Shown: one piece after another, positions 1 through 5,414 of the stretch
How the letters are laid out: each line of letters begins with the position of its first letter
How positions within the stretch are numbered: the stretch's first letter is position 1
Source: DAIOFH01 sp036745875
GTDB lineage: Bacteria; Planctomycetota; SZUA-567
NCBI GenBank assembly: GCA_036745875.1
Contig: DAIOFH010000136.1
Coordinates: 1 to 10,533, forward strand
Direction: 5' to 3'
DNA length: 10,533 nucleotides
The notes under the pieces: generated by a model
The model's database searches: none
What the model was told of the DNA's origin: nothing
Seen by the model: only the letters and a program-made list of their open reading frames with translations
Position numbers and translations under genes: made by a program

Positions 1-114
1 GCCCGCGGCGCTCCGCGCCGCCACACCGCCGATCGCCTGTCCGTTTCCCGAATATTGATGAGCGAGCGCGTGTTCAATGTAAAACGTTGAACGAATCGAA
101 GAGTCCTCCATCAT
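1..114 (-). CDS. possible 5' end of an unrecognised gene, running off the window
   Basis: On the minus strand a double ATG at 114-109 opens a frame with no stop to the window edge (38 codons). It begins MMEDSSIRST and carries a segment HALAHQYSGNGQ. I do not recognise it. No Shine-Dalgarno lies at normal spacing; the nearest purine-rich AGGAGG is at about 150-145, some 30 bases upstream. A second frame coming from upstream ends with TGA at 113-111, overlapping the double ATG. Such an overlap could mean translational coupling, a frameshifted gene, or chance. The frame is short and at the edge, so confidence is low. From 115 to the terminator at 212 I see nothing else. Confidence 0.2.
   Translation of the reverse strand, partial: MMEDSSIRSTFYIEHALAHQYSGNGQAIGGVAARSAAG
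72..92. repeat. 21-base inverted repeat
   Basis: GTTCAATGT, a three-base AAA centre, then ACGTTGAAC: nine paired positions with one G.T-type mismatch. As DNA it has the symmetry of a repressor operator; as RNA it would be a short hairpin. There is no T-tract to make it a terminator. It overlaps the doubtful minus-strand reading frame at 1-114, so if that frame is false this would be an intergenic site. Function unknown. Confidence 0.4.
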
Positions 115-211
115 TGTCCATGATTGCTTGTCACTTGCCGGTTCCCTCCTGATTTCGGATGCATCAAGCCGTCCGCGATTTCGTTTTCGCCGGAATAATG
201 AAAGCGGGCAT

Positions 212-242
212 AAAAAATTCGAGCGGCATTGCTGCCGCTCGA
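212..242 (-). terminator. Rho-independent terminator of the autotransporter gene
   Basis: Bases 220-228 (CGAGCGGCA) pair perfectly with 233-241 (TGCCGCTCG) around a four-base loop. Read on the minus strand the stem is followed by AATTTTTTA. It lies about 65 bases beyond the stop codon of the minus-strand barrel gene, the expected place and orientation. Confidence 0.87.
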
Positions 243-306
243 GGTAACGCTCGTCGTATGAGAGACGAGAGAGAGGAGATGTGTTGTTTGCTTCGTTGGA
301 ACGTTC

Positions 307-1419
307 CTAGAAAGTGAATCCTGCGCCGAGGTTCCAGTTGTGCACGCGCTGACGGGAGCGAAGGGTCAACTGGTAGTCCAAATGGGCGGAGAAGGAATTG
401 GTCAGCTTGGCTTCAAGGCCAAGGCCGAACTCGAATCCGTTTCTGCCGCGTTTCGCGCCGTTTTCGCTGAACGGATTGACTGCGCCGCTATTGTTGTAGT
501 AATTTCCTTCGGCGTTGCCGCGACGACGCGCGATTTCCGGAATCCAGGCGACGCTTGCGCGGGGAACGAAGATGGCGCGGCTCGTGACCAGTTCGTACGC
601 GAAATCGACACCGACCGGAAGTTCAAGGGTATAGTAGCTTCTTTTGCCCGTGCCTATCCGCCAGTTGGAACCTGTTTCGTTCACACTGCCGTGGCGGTCG
701 CGGAAGTAGCGGATGCCGACATTCGGGGTAATGAGGAAGTTGCTGAGATTGAACTTCAAGCCGAATTCGCCGTCGAAATTCCACCCGTTGGAATTGTACT
801 CGTCGCGTGCGCCTCCGCCCACGAAAGAGCGCTGGCTGCGGAAATTGTTGTGCGTATAGGCGGCGCTTGCGTTGACATAGAAGCGTTCGGTGTCATACTG
901 GCCATACGCTTCGAAAACCCACTGGCGGGTATTGCGCTTGTGGCCGGTATCGCGACCTTTGATTTTGCCCCAGCCATGGGTGCCGGCGAGGCCGAACGTC
1001 CATCCGCCGGACGACCAGTCGAGACCGATGGCCGGACCGGTGGTGCGGTAGCTGTAGCCGTCGCTTCCGTGGCTACGCTGACGCGCCCAGGTTTGGTACA
1101 TGTCGGCCCATACGGTGAATCCGGAATAGTACACGCAATCGAGCTGCCTGCGGCCTGAACCAACAGTCGCATTGCGCGATGCGGGAGCGGCATAGGCGTC
1201 CGGCGCGGCCAACACGGGAGCGGCGCCGAACAGCCGGGTCGAACCGCCGATTCTGGTGGAAGCCAACCGCTTCTTGACGCTCAGGTTGAACGAGTCGAAA
1301 CCCAACTGCGTCGCATAGGAATCATTGCCGTAGCCCTGATCCAATGCATTCGCATAGGCACCCAACCCAAGGACCAAGCCTAAGGCCATAGTCAACAAGG
1401 GTCTTACGCAATTTTTCAT
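307..1419 (-). CDS. small autotransporter-type outer-membrane beta-barrel protein without a large passenger
   Basis: A 370-residue protein. The start is ATG at 1419-1417, preceded by CGGAGGAAAT at ideal spacing and opening a clear signal peptide (MKN..., hydrophobic core about 7-20, probable cleavage after ANA at 25). A longer frame to 1485 exists but puts 22 non-signal residues in front. From about residue 95 to the end the sequence has the aromatic/glycine-rich alternating strands of the autotransporter beta-domain (family knowledge: about 260-280 residues, outer-membrane pore), beginning near SGFTVWADMYQTWARQ and ending GAGFTF with the terminal Phe used by the BAM machinery. Only about 70 residues, Ala-rich and with no recognisable passenger domain, lie between signal and barrel. 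It may therefore be a porin- or adhesin-like barrel rather than a secretor. It is divergent from the rpoZ-like gene and has its own terminator. Fold confident, role unknown. Confidence 0.85.
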   Translation of the reverse strand: MKNCVRPLLTMALGLVLGLGAYANALDQGYGNDSYATQLGFDSFNLSVKKRLASTRIGGSTRLFGAAPVLAAPDAYAAPASRNATVGSGRRQLDCVYYSGFTVWADMYQTWARQRSHGSDGYSYRTTGPAIGLDWSSGGWTFGLAGTHGWGKIKGRDTGHKRNTRQWVFEAYGQYDTERFYVNASAAYTHNNFRSQRSFVGGGARDEYNSNGWNFDGEFGLKFNLSNFLITPNVGIRYFRDRHGSVNETGSNWRIGTGKRSYYTLELPVGVDFAYELVTSRAIFVPRASVAWIPEIARRRGNAEGNYYNNSGAVNPFSENGAKRGRNGFEFGLGLEAKLTNSFSAHLDYQLTLRSRQRVHNWNLGAGFTF

Positions 1420-1579
1420 AATATTTCCTCCGAAGTAAAATAACGCTGGCTCGTTCGCCAGAGTTTCCATAGCGGAACAAATCAATGGGGGACATTGTCG
1501 CCGTCCATTTGTTTTATCGGAGTTTGCCCTGGTGAATCTTTACTGAAAATCGCTTTTTTTACCGGGAAAAGCTTTTGTC

Positions 1580-1608
1580 TTGACAGGGGTCGAGAAGGTC
1601 TGTAAAAA
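1580..1608 (+). promoter_or_regulatory. sigma70-type promoter for the rpoZ-like gene
   Basis: A perfect -35 TTGACA at 1580-1585, a 17-base spacer, and TAAAAA at 1603-1608 as -10 (TG just before it could act as an extended -10). The predicted transcription start is near 1615, giving a leader of about 65 bases. Within that leader 1621-1636 is an imperfect palindrome, GGTTG-TGACGT-CAACC, containing the symmetric octamer TGACGTCA. This could be an operator or chance. Confidence 0.6.
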
Positions 1609-1679
1609 TAAAGGATTACGGGTTGTGACGTCAACCCGGCAAATATAACGGTATTCCCCGAGTACAGGAGAAATACAGA

Positions 1680-1970
1680 GTGTCGATCTATGAATCCTTG
1701 CACACTATTCAACTCGACCGTTTGTCGGAAGTGGCAGGCGGCAAAGCTCGGTTGACCTATCTTGTCGCACAACGGCTTCGGGCTATCAACAATGGCGCCC
1801 AACTTCTGGTTGAACGGCAACCGGGAGAATCGTCGCTTGCGGCGGTTTGCCGTGAAGTGCTTGAAAAGAAAATTTGGCTGGAAATTCCGGAAACGGAAGA
1901 ATTGCCGGTCGAGGAAGAGGAATTCGATCTTCTCGCCCTCTCTTCCGAAGAAGGCGGATTGGAACTGTAA
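1680..1970 (+). CDS. rpoZ: RNA polymerase omega subunit (divergent, acidic tail)
   Basis: A 96-residue protein starting at GTG 1680, with AGGAG at 1666-1670 (nine-base spacing). Residues about 21-63 follow the RpoZ pattern: an ARLTYLVAQRLRAINNGA stretch matching the conserved '(R)..LV..R.RQL..G' helix, then SSLAAVCREVLEKKI matching '..ALREI..GK'. Omega binds beta-prime and assists RNA polymerase assembly. After residue 66 there is a strongly acidic tail (EEEE and neighbouring Glu). The N-terminus lacks the usual MARITVEDCL, which argues against a proteobacterium. PVC-type omegas are similarly divergent, but that placement is from memory of the family. It is a monocistronic unit with its own promoter and terminator. 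The alternative is an unrelated small acidic protein. Confidence 0.65.
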   Translation: MSIYESLHTIQLDRLSEVAGGKARLTYLVAQRLRAINNGAQLLVERQPGESSLAAVCREVLEKKIWLEIPETEELPVEEEEFDLLALSSEEGGLEL

Positions 1971-2003
1971 CACAACGATTATCTGTGTTTTCGGCATTGA
2001 TAG

Positions 2004-2031
2004 AGGACGGCTGCCGCCGTCCTTTTTTTTT
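2004..2031 (+). terminator. Rho-independent terminator after the rpoZ-like gene
   Basis: AGGACGGC (2004-2011), loop TGCC, GCCGTCCT (2016-2023), running into nine consecutive T (2023-2031). It is a textbook intrinsic terminator 33 bases past the stop codon, and isolates this gene from the DUF362 gene downstream. Confidence 0.93.
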
Positions 2032-2365
2032 GTCGCCGTTTGCGTTCTTTACACTATACTCGAGGCGAATTGGCTTCGGCATCCTTGCCACCAACAGTTT
2101 TGATTGTATTGCCATTCAGTGATGGGTATACTAGACGGTACCATAAAAAGCTCCGGTATCCGAGGATTTCTGAACACGCGCAACTATGACTTTTTGCGGA
2201 GTTTATTGCTCATGGAGAGACAAGACAGATAACCGCCTTGAACTTTTTAATTGCAGTGCGTTAGGTTGTTCCTACTGCTTGAAAAGGAAATAAACACAGC
2301 CGCCTTGAATAAAAGTACGTCCTGAACACATTCCAATCCCCCTTTCATCAGGAGAACCATATTCC
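2032..2365 (+). other. gene-free leader upstream of the DUF362 gene, with a 10-base direct repeat
   Basis: No reading frame with a ribosome binding site or family resemblance is seen here. The stretch is rather AT-rich and holds a candidate promoter (2104-2132). It also holds two copies of CCGCCTTGAA, at 2233-2242 and 2300-2309 (67 bases apart), each followed by an AT-rich run. I recognise no riboswitch consensus. The paired decamers could be activator sites or chance. Confidence 0.45.
2104..2132 (+). promoter_or_regulatory. candidate promoter for the DUF362 gene
   Basis: TTGTAT (2104-2109), 17-base spacer, TATACT (2127-2132). The -10 matches consensus in five of six positions, the -35 only in its TTG. 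If used, the transcript starts near 2139 and carries a leader of about 227 bases before the DUF362 start codon. It sits just downstream of the previous gene's terminator, the expected place. Confidence 0.35.
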
Positions 2366-3472
2366 ATGCCCTCATCTCTCGTCTATTTTGCCGACATGTC
2401 GGTGACCGAAGAAGAAAATTTGCAAGCCAAACTCCTGCGCCTTATCACAACCGCAGGCATGGAACGGCTGGATTTTCCCCGAAAATTTGTTGCGATCAAG
2501 ATTCACTTCGGAGAACTCGGCAACCTTGCCTATCTCCGCCCCAATTACGCGAAAACAGTGGTCGACTTTATTCGGGCGCACGATGGCAAGCCGTTCCTGA
2601 CCGACGCCAACACGCTGTATGTGGGCGGGCGAAAAAACGCGCTGGATCACTTGGAGACAGCGTACGTCAATGGCTTTTCCCCATTCTCCACCGGATGCCA
2701 CATTCTTATTGCCGACGGCTTAAAGGGCAACGACGAATGCGAAGTGCCGGTTCCCGGGGGCGAGGTCGTCAAGACGGCAAAGATCAGCCGCGCGATTATG
2801 GATGCGGACATCATCATCTCATTGAACCATTTCAAATGCCACGAACTGACAGGCATCGGCGGCGCGGTCAAAAACATCGGCATGGGCTGCGGCTCGCGCG
2901 CCGGCAAAATGGTCATGCACTCCAACGGCAAACCGCAAGTCGACCAGAAAGTGTGCGTCGGCTGCGGAAAATGCAACGCCATATGCGCGTTTGACGCGCC
3001 GAAGGTCGCGAACGGAAAGGCTTGTATCGATCATGCCGTCTGCGTTGGCTGCGGGCGCTGCATATCAATATGCCCGGTCGATGCTATTGACGCGGCGGGC
3101 GACGCGTCAAATGACGATTTGAACAAAAAGATGGCGGAGTATACGGTGGCGGTGCTGCATGGGCGTCCGCATTTTCATATTTCGTTTGTCACGGACGTGT
3201 CGCCGTTTTGCGACTGCCACGCGGAGAACGATGTGCCGATAGTCCCGAATATCGGCATGTTCGCTTCGTTCGATCCGGTTGCATTGGACTGGGCGTGCGC
3301 GGATGCGGTGAATAGTCAGAAGGCCCTGCCCGGCAGTTTGCTGGACCGGGTTGGGCTGCGCGGGAACGATCATTTTTCCAGCGTGCATCCGGCAACGGAC
3401 TGGCGTGGCTGTCTTGACCATTGCGTCAAGCTGGGAGTAGGCAAAAAAGAATACGAACTGGTTGCAATCTAG
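2366..3472 (+). CDS. DUF362-domain protein with two [4Fe-4S] ferredoxin clusters
   Basis: A 368-residue protein, complete; ATG 2366 is preceded by AGGAG at 2350-2354. The N-terminal and C-terminal parts form the DUF362 domain. Family-typical landmarks include KIHFGE (45-50), TDANTLYVGGR (79-89) and the block HFKCHELTGIGGAVKNIGMG (155-174). A ferredoxin insert lies at about 190-245 with two CxxCxxCxxxC motifs: Cys 197/200/203/207 and Cys 226/229/232/236, the second followed by Pro as in 2[4Fe-4S] ferredoxins. No signal peptide or membrane segment is seen, so it is probably cytoplasmic. The family is common in anaerobes and its biochemical role is not established; an electron-transfer function is inferred from the clusters. 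The gene stands alone between a terminator and the IS remnant, whose reading frame ends only four bases past this stop, and I see no terminator of its own. Confidence 0.9.
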   Translation: MPSSLVYFADMSVTEEENLQAKLLRLITTAGMERLDFPRKFVAIKIHFGELGNLAYLRPNYAKTVVDFIRAHDGKPFLTDANTLYVGGRKNALDHLETAYVNGFSPFSTGCHILIADGLKGNDECEVPVPGGEVVKTAKISRAIMDADIIISLNHFKCHELTGIGGAVKNIGMGCGSRAGKMVMHSNGKPQVDQKVCVGCGKCNAICAFDAPKVANGKACIDHAVCVGCGRCISICPVDAIDAAGDASNDDLNKKMAEYTVAVLHGRPHFHISFVTDVSPFCDCHAENDVPIVPNIGMFASFDPVALDWACADAVNSQKALPGSLLDRVGLRGNDHFSSVHPATDWRGCLDHCVKLGVGKKEYELVAI

Positions 3473-3475
3473 CGT

Positions 3476-3709
3476 CTAGTTGCATACTTTAATTACAATA
3501 TTTTTTAATTGCGAACCTTTGACTTCTTTCTTGCGCCAAACAAACGGCTCTGCGTTTTCATTGTATACATCAATGAAATCCTGTATTGCTGCTGCCAATT
3601 CATCGCGATGTGCGAAATTTGCGCTCTTGAGGGCCTTTCGCGAGAGAATGCCAAACCAGATCTCCACTAACGAGCGCCAAGCCCTTCTCGAGCCTGAAGT
3701 GCGCCCCAT
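3476..3709 (-). pseudogene. C-terminal remnant of an IS630-family transposase
   Basis: The minus-strand frame contains SLVEIWFGILSRKALK and, further on, DELAAAIQDFIDVYNENAEPFVWRK. This is the typical C-terminal end of IS630-type DDE transposases, including the catalytic Glu in the VEIWF segment. The preceding family sequence (catalytic Asp residues and HFTP-type motif) is absent or scrambled. A neighbouring frame reading AHFRLEKG hints at a frameshift at about 3680-3705. No full N-terminal part is present before the IS5 element, so this is a 5'-truncated relic, not a functional gene. It ends four bases from the DUF362 stop codon, so the original insertion was at the very end of that gene. The sequence from here to 3842 is markedly more AT-rich than the flanking genes. 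Confidence 0.75.
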
Positions 3710-3803
3710 ATCCGGTAGACATCAATGATGCGAATCCAGACTCAAATTCAACTTGCAACTGTAGTATCAGATAATGGTAAATATAGAAAATTTTGTATCC
3801 CGC

Positions 3804-3832
3804 ATTGACAAAGTCAATTTATCTGGTATATA
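3804..3832 (+). promoter_or_regulatory. orphan strong promoter overlapped by a 15-base dyad
   Basis: A perfect -35 TTGACA (3805-3810), a 16-base spacer and -10 TATATA (3827-3832) preceded by TGG, which fits an extended -10. The -35 is embedded in the perfect palindrome ATTGAC-AAA-GTCAAT (3804-3818), the geometry of a repressor operator. The predicted start, near 3839, is only about six bases before the left end of the IS5 element. Any gene originally served would have been on the plus strand downstream, that is, the gntR'/kduD group before the insertion (inference). Confidence 0.5.
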
Positions 3833-3844
3833 TGTATATAGCTA

Positions 3845-4626
3845 GAGTCTGTTTTTAATTTTTATCAATTTTCGCCGAATAATTTATCACAAACCAGAAA
3901 CAGTTATTCCCGGGATGTAACCGTATCCGGGAGAACAAGATGAAGCGTCATGCGCTCCGTAATGCCGAGTGGGATGTGGTCAAAGAGACAGCCTGCTACC
4001 AACCTCCTCGCGGCAGAGAACCGGCACCAGAAACGATTCGTCCGTTTCTCGATGGCACCTACATTCGAGCACATCGGCATGCTGCCGGAGCACGTCAAAA
4101 AAACTGGAGACCCGCAAGCCGACGCGGAAAAGAGCGCCGAGGAGCAGGCTCTCGGCCGGTCCAGAGGAGGATCCACCACCAAGATCCACATGATTTGCGA
4201 TGCCGGGGGCAATCCTCTTATGTTTACCCTGACACCCGGCAACATTCATGATTCGACTGCTTTTGATGCTTTGCTCATGACAGTCCTCGCGTATATCGGA
4301 AGCATGAAATGGAGTCGACGCCTCAAGTGGGTCATTTGTGACAAAGGCTATGATTGCAAGAGAATCGCCGACTTGTGCATTGAGAACAAATTGCTCCCGG
4401 TGATTCCAAAACGCAAAAAGCCAAATGGTGAAGAACGGGAAGATCCTGACTTCGACAAAAAAAAGATACAAAGAACGAAATTTCATAGAGCGTTGCATTG
4501 GGTGGCTCAAAGAAAATCGGAGCATCGCTACTCGCTATGAAAAACTGGCCATCACATACACGGCAATGGTACAACTGGGAGCTATTCGTCGAATGTTGAG
4601 AGCTGCTTAACATTAAAAACAGACCC
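3845..4626 (+). mobile_element. IS5-family insertion sequence (IS427-like), 782 bases, inactive
   Basis: The left end 3845 onward (GAGTCTGTTTTTAAT) and the reverse complement of the right end (GGGTCTGTTTTTAAT, ending at 4626) agree in 14 of 15 bases, giving clear terminal inverted repeats. Both ends abut TA (3843-3844 and 4627-4628), the 2-base duplication expected of the IS427 subgroup. A 4-base CTAG duplication (3842-3845 and 4626-4629) is equally compatible, because CTAG occurs at both ends. Inside is one plus-strand transposase gene, broken (see its own entry). The element is probably shorter than its intact ancestor, because the region between the transposase N-terminus and its first catalytic Asp is missing. 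The ends look intact, so it could still be mobilised in trans. Confidence 0.78.
3940..4610 (+). pseudogene. broken IS5-family (DDE) transposase
   Basis: Three frames must be joined to read it. The frame from ATG 3940 gives MKRHALRNAEWDVVK and later RPFLDGTYIRAHRHAAGA, the first catalytic Asp region. The frame through 4109-4456 gives EQALGRSRGGSTTKIH, the NIHDS block and VICDKGYD with the second Asp. The frame from 4455 onward gives YKERNFIERCIGWLKENRS with the catalytic Glu and stops at 4610. The first switch is at an A7 run (4097-4103), the second at an A8 run (4457-4464); each needs a +1 shift. In addition about 65 residues expected between FLDG and DGTYIRAH are absent, and a fragment DSLLPTSSRQRTG appears in the third frame near 3984-4022, hinting at one more small indel. 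All DDE residues survive in pieces, but no intact protein can be made by ordinary translation. Confidence 0.85.
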
Positions 4627-4695
4627 TAGTTAACCACTTCCACTCGCTCCAACGATTGTAAAAGTGTAGCAATTCGTCTCATGCAACGAAATTGA

Positions 4696-5109
4696 ATGCT
4701 GCTTGCAATTTGTGTATCAACCACATATACCAAAACGAACCGATCGCGTTCTTTCTCCTCATATGGTCGGTTTCAGGCTGTGGAAGCGGAGGGTTGGAGC
4801 TGGCATATATCGGTTGAACAACAAAAACAATTGGTTTGCGGGCTGCAAATTGTCCCGGTCAAGGAGGTGCTGCATGGCGCATCGCTTGATCGCAATGGTT
4901 CGCTGACCCAACAGGTACACAGGTTGGTCCGCTCGCTGGCGGTGTCGCGGGTTCTGCTGCCGAACCAGTTCTTGTCTGAAAAAGATGTGGCGGCTGCCCT
5001 CGATATCGGCAAAACGCCTGTGCGGGATCATGTGGAATTACTGCACTTTTTACATCGGAAACGGCCCGGCACTAGGCGTTCCCGCGCTGACAAAGAAGGA
5101 AAAGCATAA
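4696..5109 (+). pseudogene. fragment of a GntR-family regulator paralogous to the intact gene downstream
   Basis: The open frame is 137 codons, but only 4852-5025 resembles a known protein. This is 58 residues from VPVKEVLHGASLD to EKDVAAALDIGKTPVR, the winged-helix DNA-binding part of a GntR regulator. Aligned without gaps to residues 22-79 of the intact regulator at 5415-6224 it is identical at 39 of 58 positions (hand count, about 67%). This is too diverged for a recent local duplication. Just after TPVR the match stops (the intact copy continues EAFIRLSEENLV), the wing and the entire FCD ligand-binding domain are gone, and about 75 unrelated bases lead into kduD. The first 50 codons have no GntR resemblance, and I see no good ribosome binding site at the formal ATG 4696. 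A truncated DNA-binding peptide could in theory be made, but a relic is more likely. Confidence 0.68.
4703..4731 (+). promoter_or_regulatory. weak candidate promoter between the IS element and the uronate genes
   Basis: TTGCAA (4703-4708), 17-base spacer, TATACC (4726-4731): four of six matches in each box. The -10 overlaps TATACCAA, which resembles a half-site of the UxuR/ExuR uronate operator (ATTGGTATACCAAT); no matching second half is clear. It is the best candidate I can see for expression of the operon now that the IS lies upstream, but evidence is thin; a promoter inside the pseudogene region before 5415 is also possible. Confidence 0.22.
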
Positions 5110-5395
5110 TTCTCGATCGGTTTTCGCTCAAAGGCAAAGTTGCTATTGTTGCCGGGGCAAACACCGGTCTTGGGCAGGGCATCGCCGTTGCCATGGCTGA
5201 AGCAGGGGCGAAAGTTGCGCTGGTTGGCTGTTCCGCCATGGACCAAACATAGAGGAAATCGGTAAAAACGGCGGCGATTGTTTTCCCATCAAAGCCGATC
5301 TCCAGGACTGCAGTGTCGTGCAAGGCATTCTTGATCAGGCGGTGGAAAAATATGGATTCACCATCGCCGTCGACGGCGGCTGGCTTGCCCGGTAG
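5106..5395 (+). pseudogene. kduD: decayed 2-dehydro-3-deoxy-D-gluconate 5-dehydrogenase (KduD), internally deleted
   Basis: KduD is an NAD(H)-dependent short-chain dehydrogenase, about 253 residues, acting directly after KduI. Only its ends remain. From 5109 the frame reads ILDRFSLKGKVAIVAGANTG, then LGQGIAVAMAEAGAKVAL, the Rossmann start with the glycine motif. It stops at TAG 5250-5252. One base back in frame, from 5246, it resumes as NIEEIGKNGGDCFPIKADLQ through ILDQAVEKYG. This joins directly to FTIAVDGGWLAR and a stop at 5393-5395, which is the exact KduD C-terminus. About 150 central residues, including the NNAG motif and the catalytic Ser-Tyr-Lys, are missing. The expected start codon is ATA (5106-5108) although a good ribosome site AAGGAAA precedes it. 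Start loss, frameshift and deletion together make it non-functional. Its place just upstream of gntR and kduI is what the pathway predicts. Confidence 0.87.
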
Positions 5396-5414
5396 GGCTT
5401 TTCCGGAGCGCAGG

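Noticed and set aside
5..21. Seven-pair GC hairpin GCGGCGC-TCC-GCGCCGC at the window start
   Set aside because: No T-tract on either strand, at the edge and possibly within coding sequence; cannot be called a terminator.
28..200. Possible direct repeat: 28-60 versus 168-200
   Set aside because: Only 19 of 33 positions match without gaps by hand count; probably chance, although the reverse translations share a loose H-YSG motif.
340..1158. 272-codon plus-strand open frame antisense to the autotransporter gene
   Set aside because: Alternating Ala/Val/Glu-rich translation without a domain or ribosome site; the minus strand has signal peptide, barrel strands, terminal Phe, Shine-Dalgarno and terminator.
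1482..1997. 171-codon minus-strand open frame antisense to the rpoZ-like gene
   Set aside because: No ribosome site and no family resemblance; it crosses the strong plus-strand promoter and the gene itself.
4096..4104. A-AAA-AAC slippery heptamer in phase in the transposase, suggesting programmed -1 frameshifting
   Set aside because: The downstream conserved frame requires +1, not -1; the -1 frame here gives no transposase sequence.
5313..5414. N-terminal extension of the GntR regulator to an ATG at 5313
   Set aside because: These bases are the kduD remnant in another frame; ATG 5415 has a ribosome site and gives a normal regulator length.
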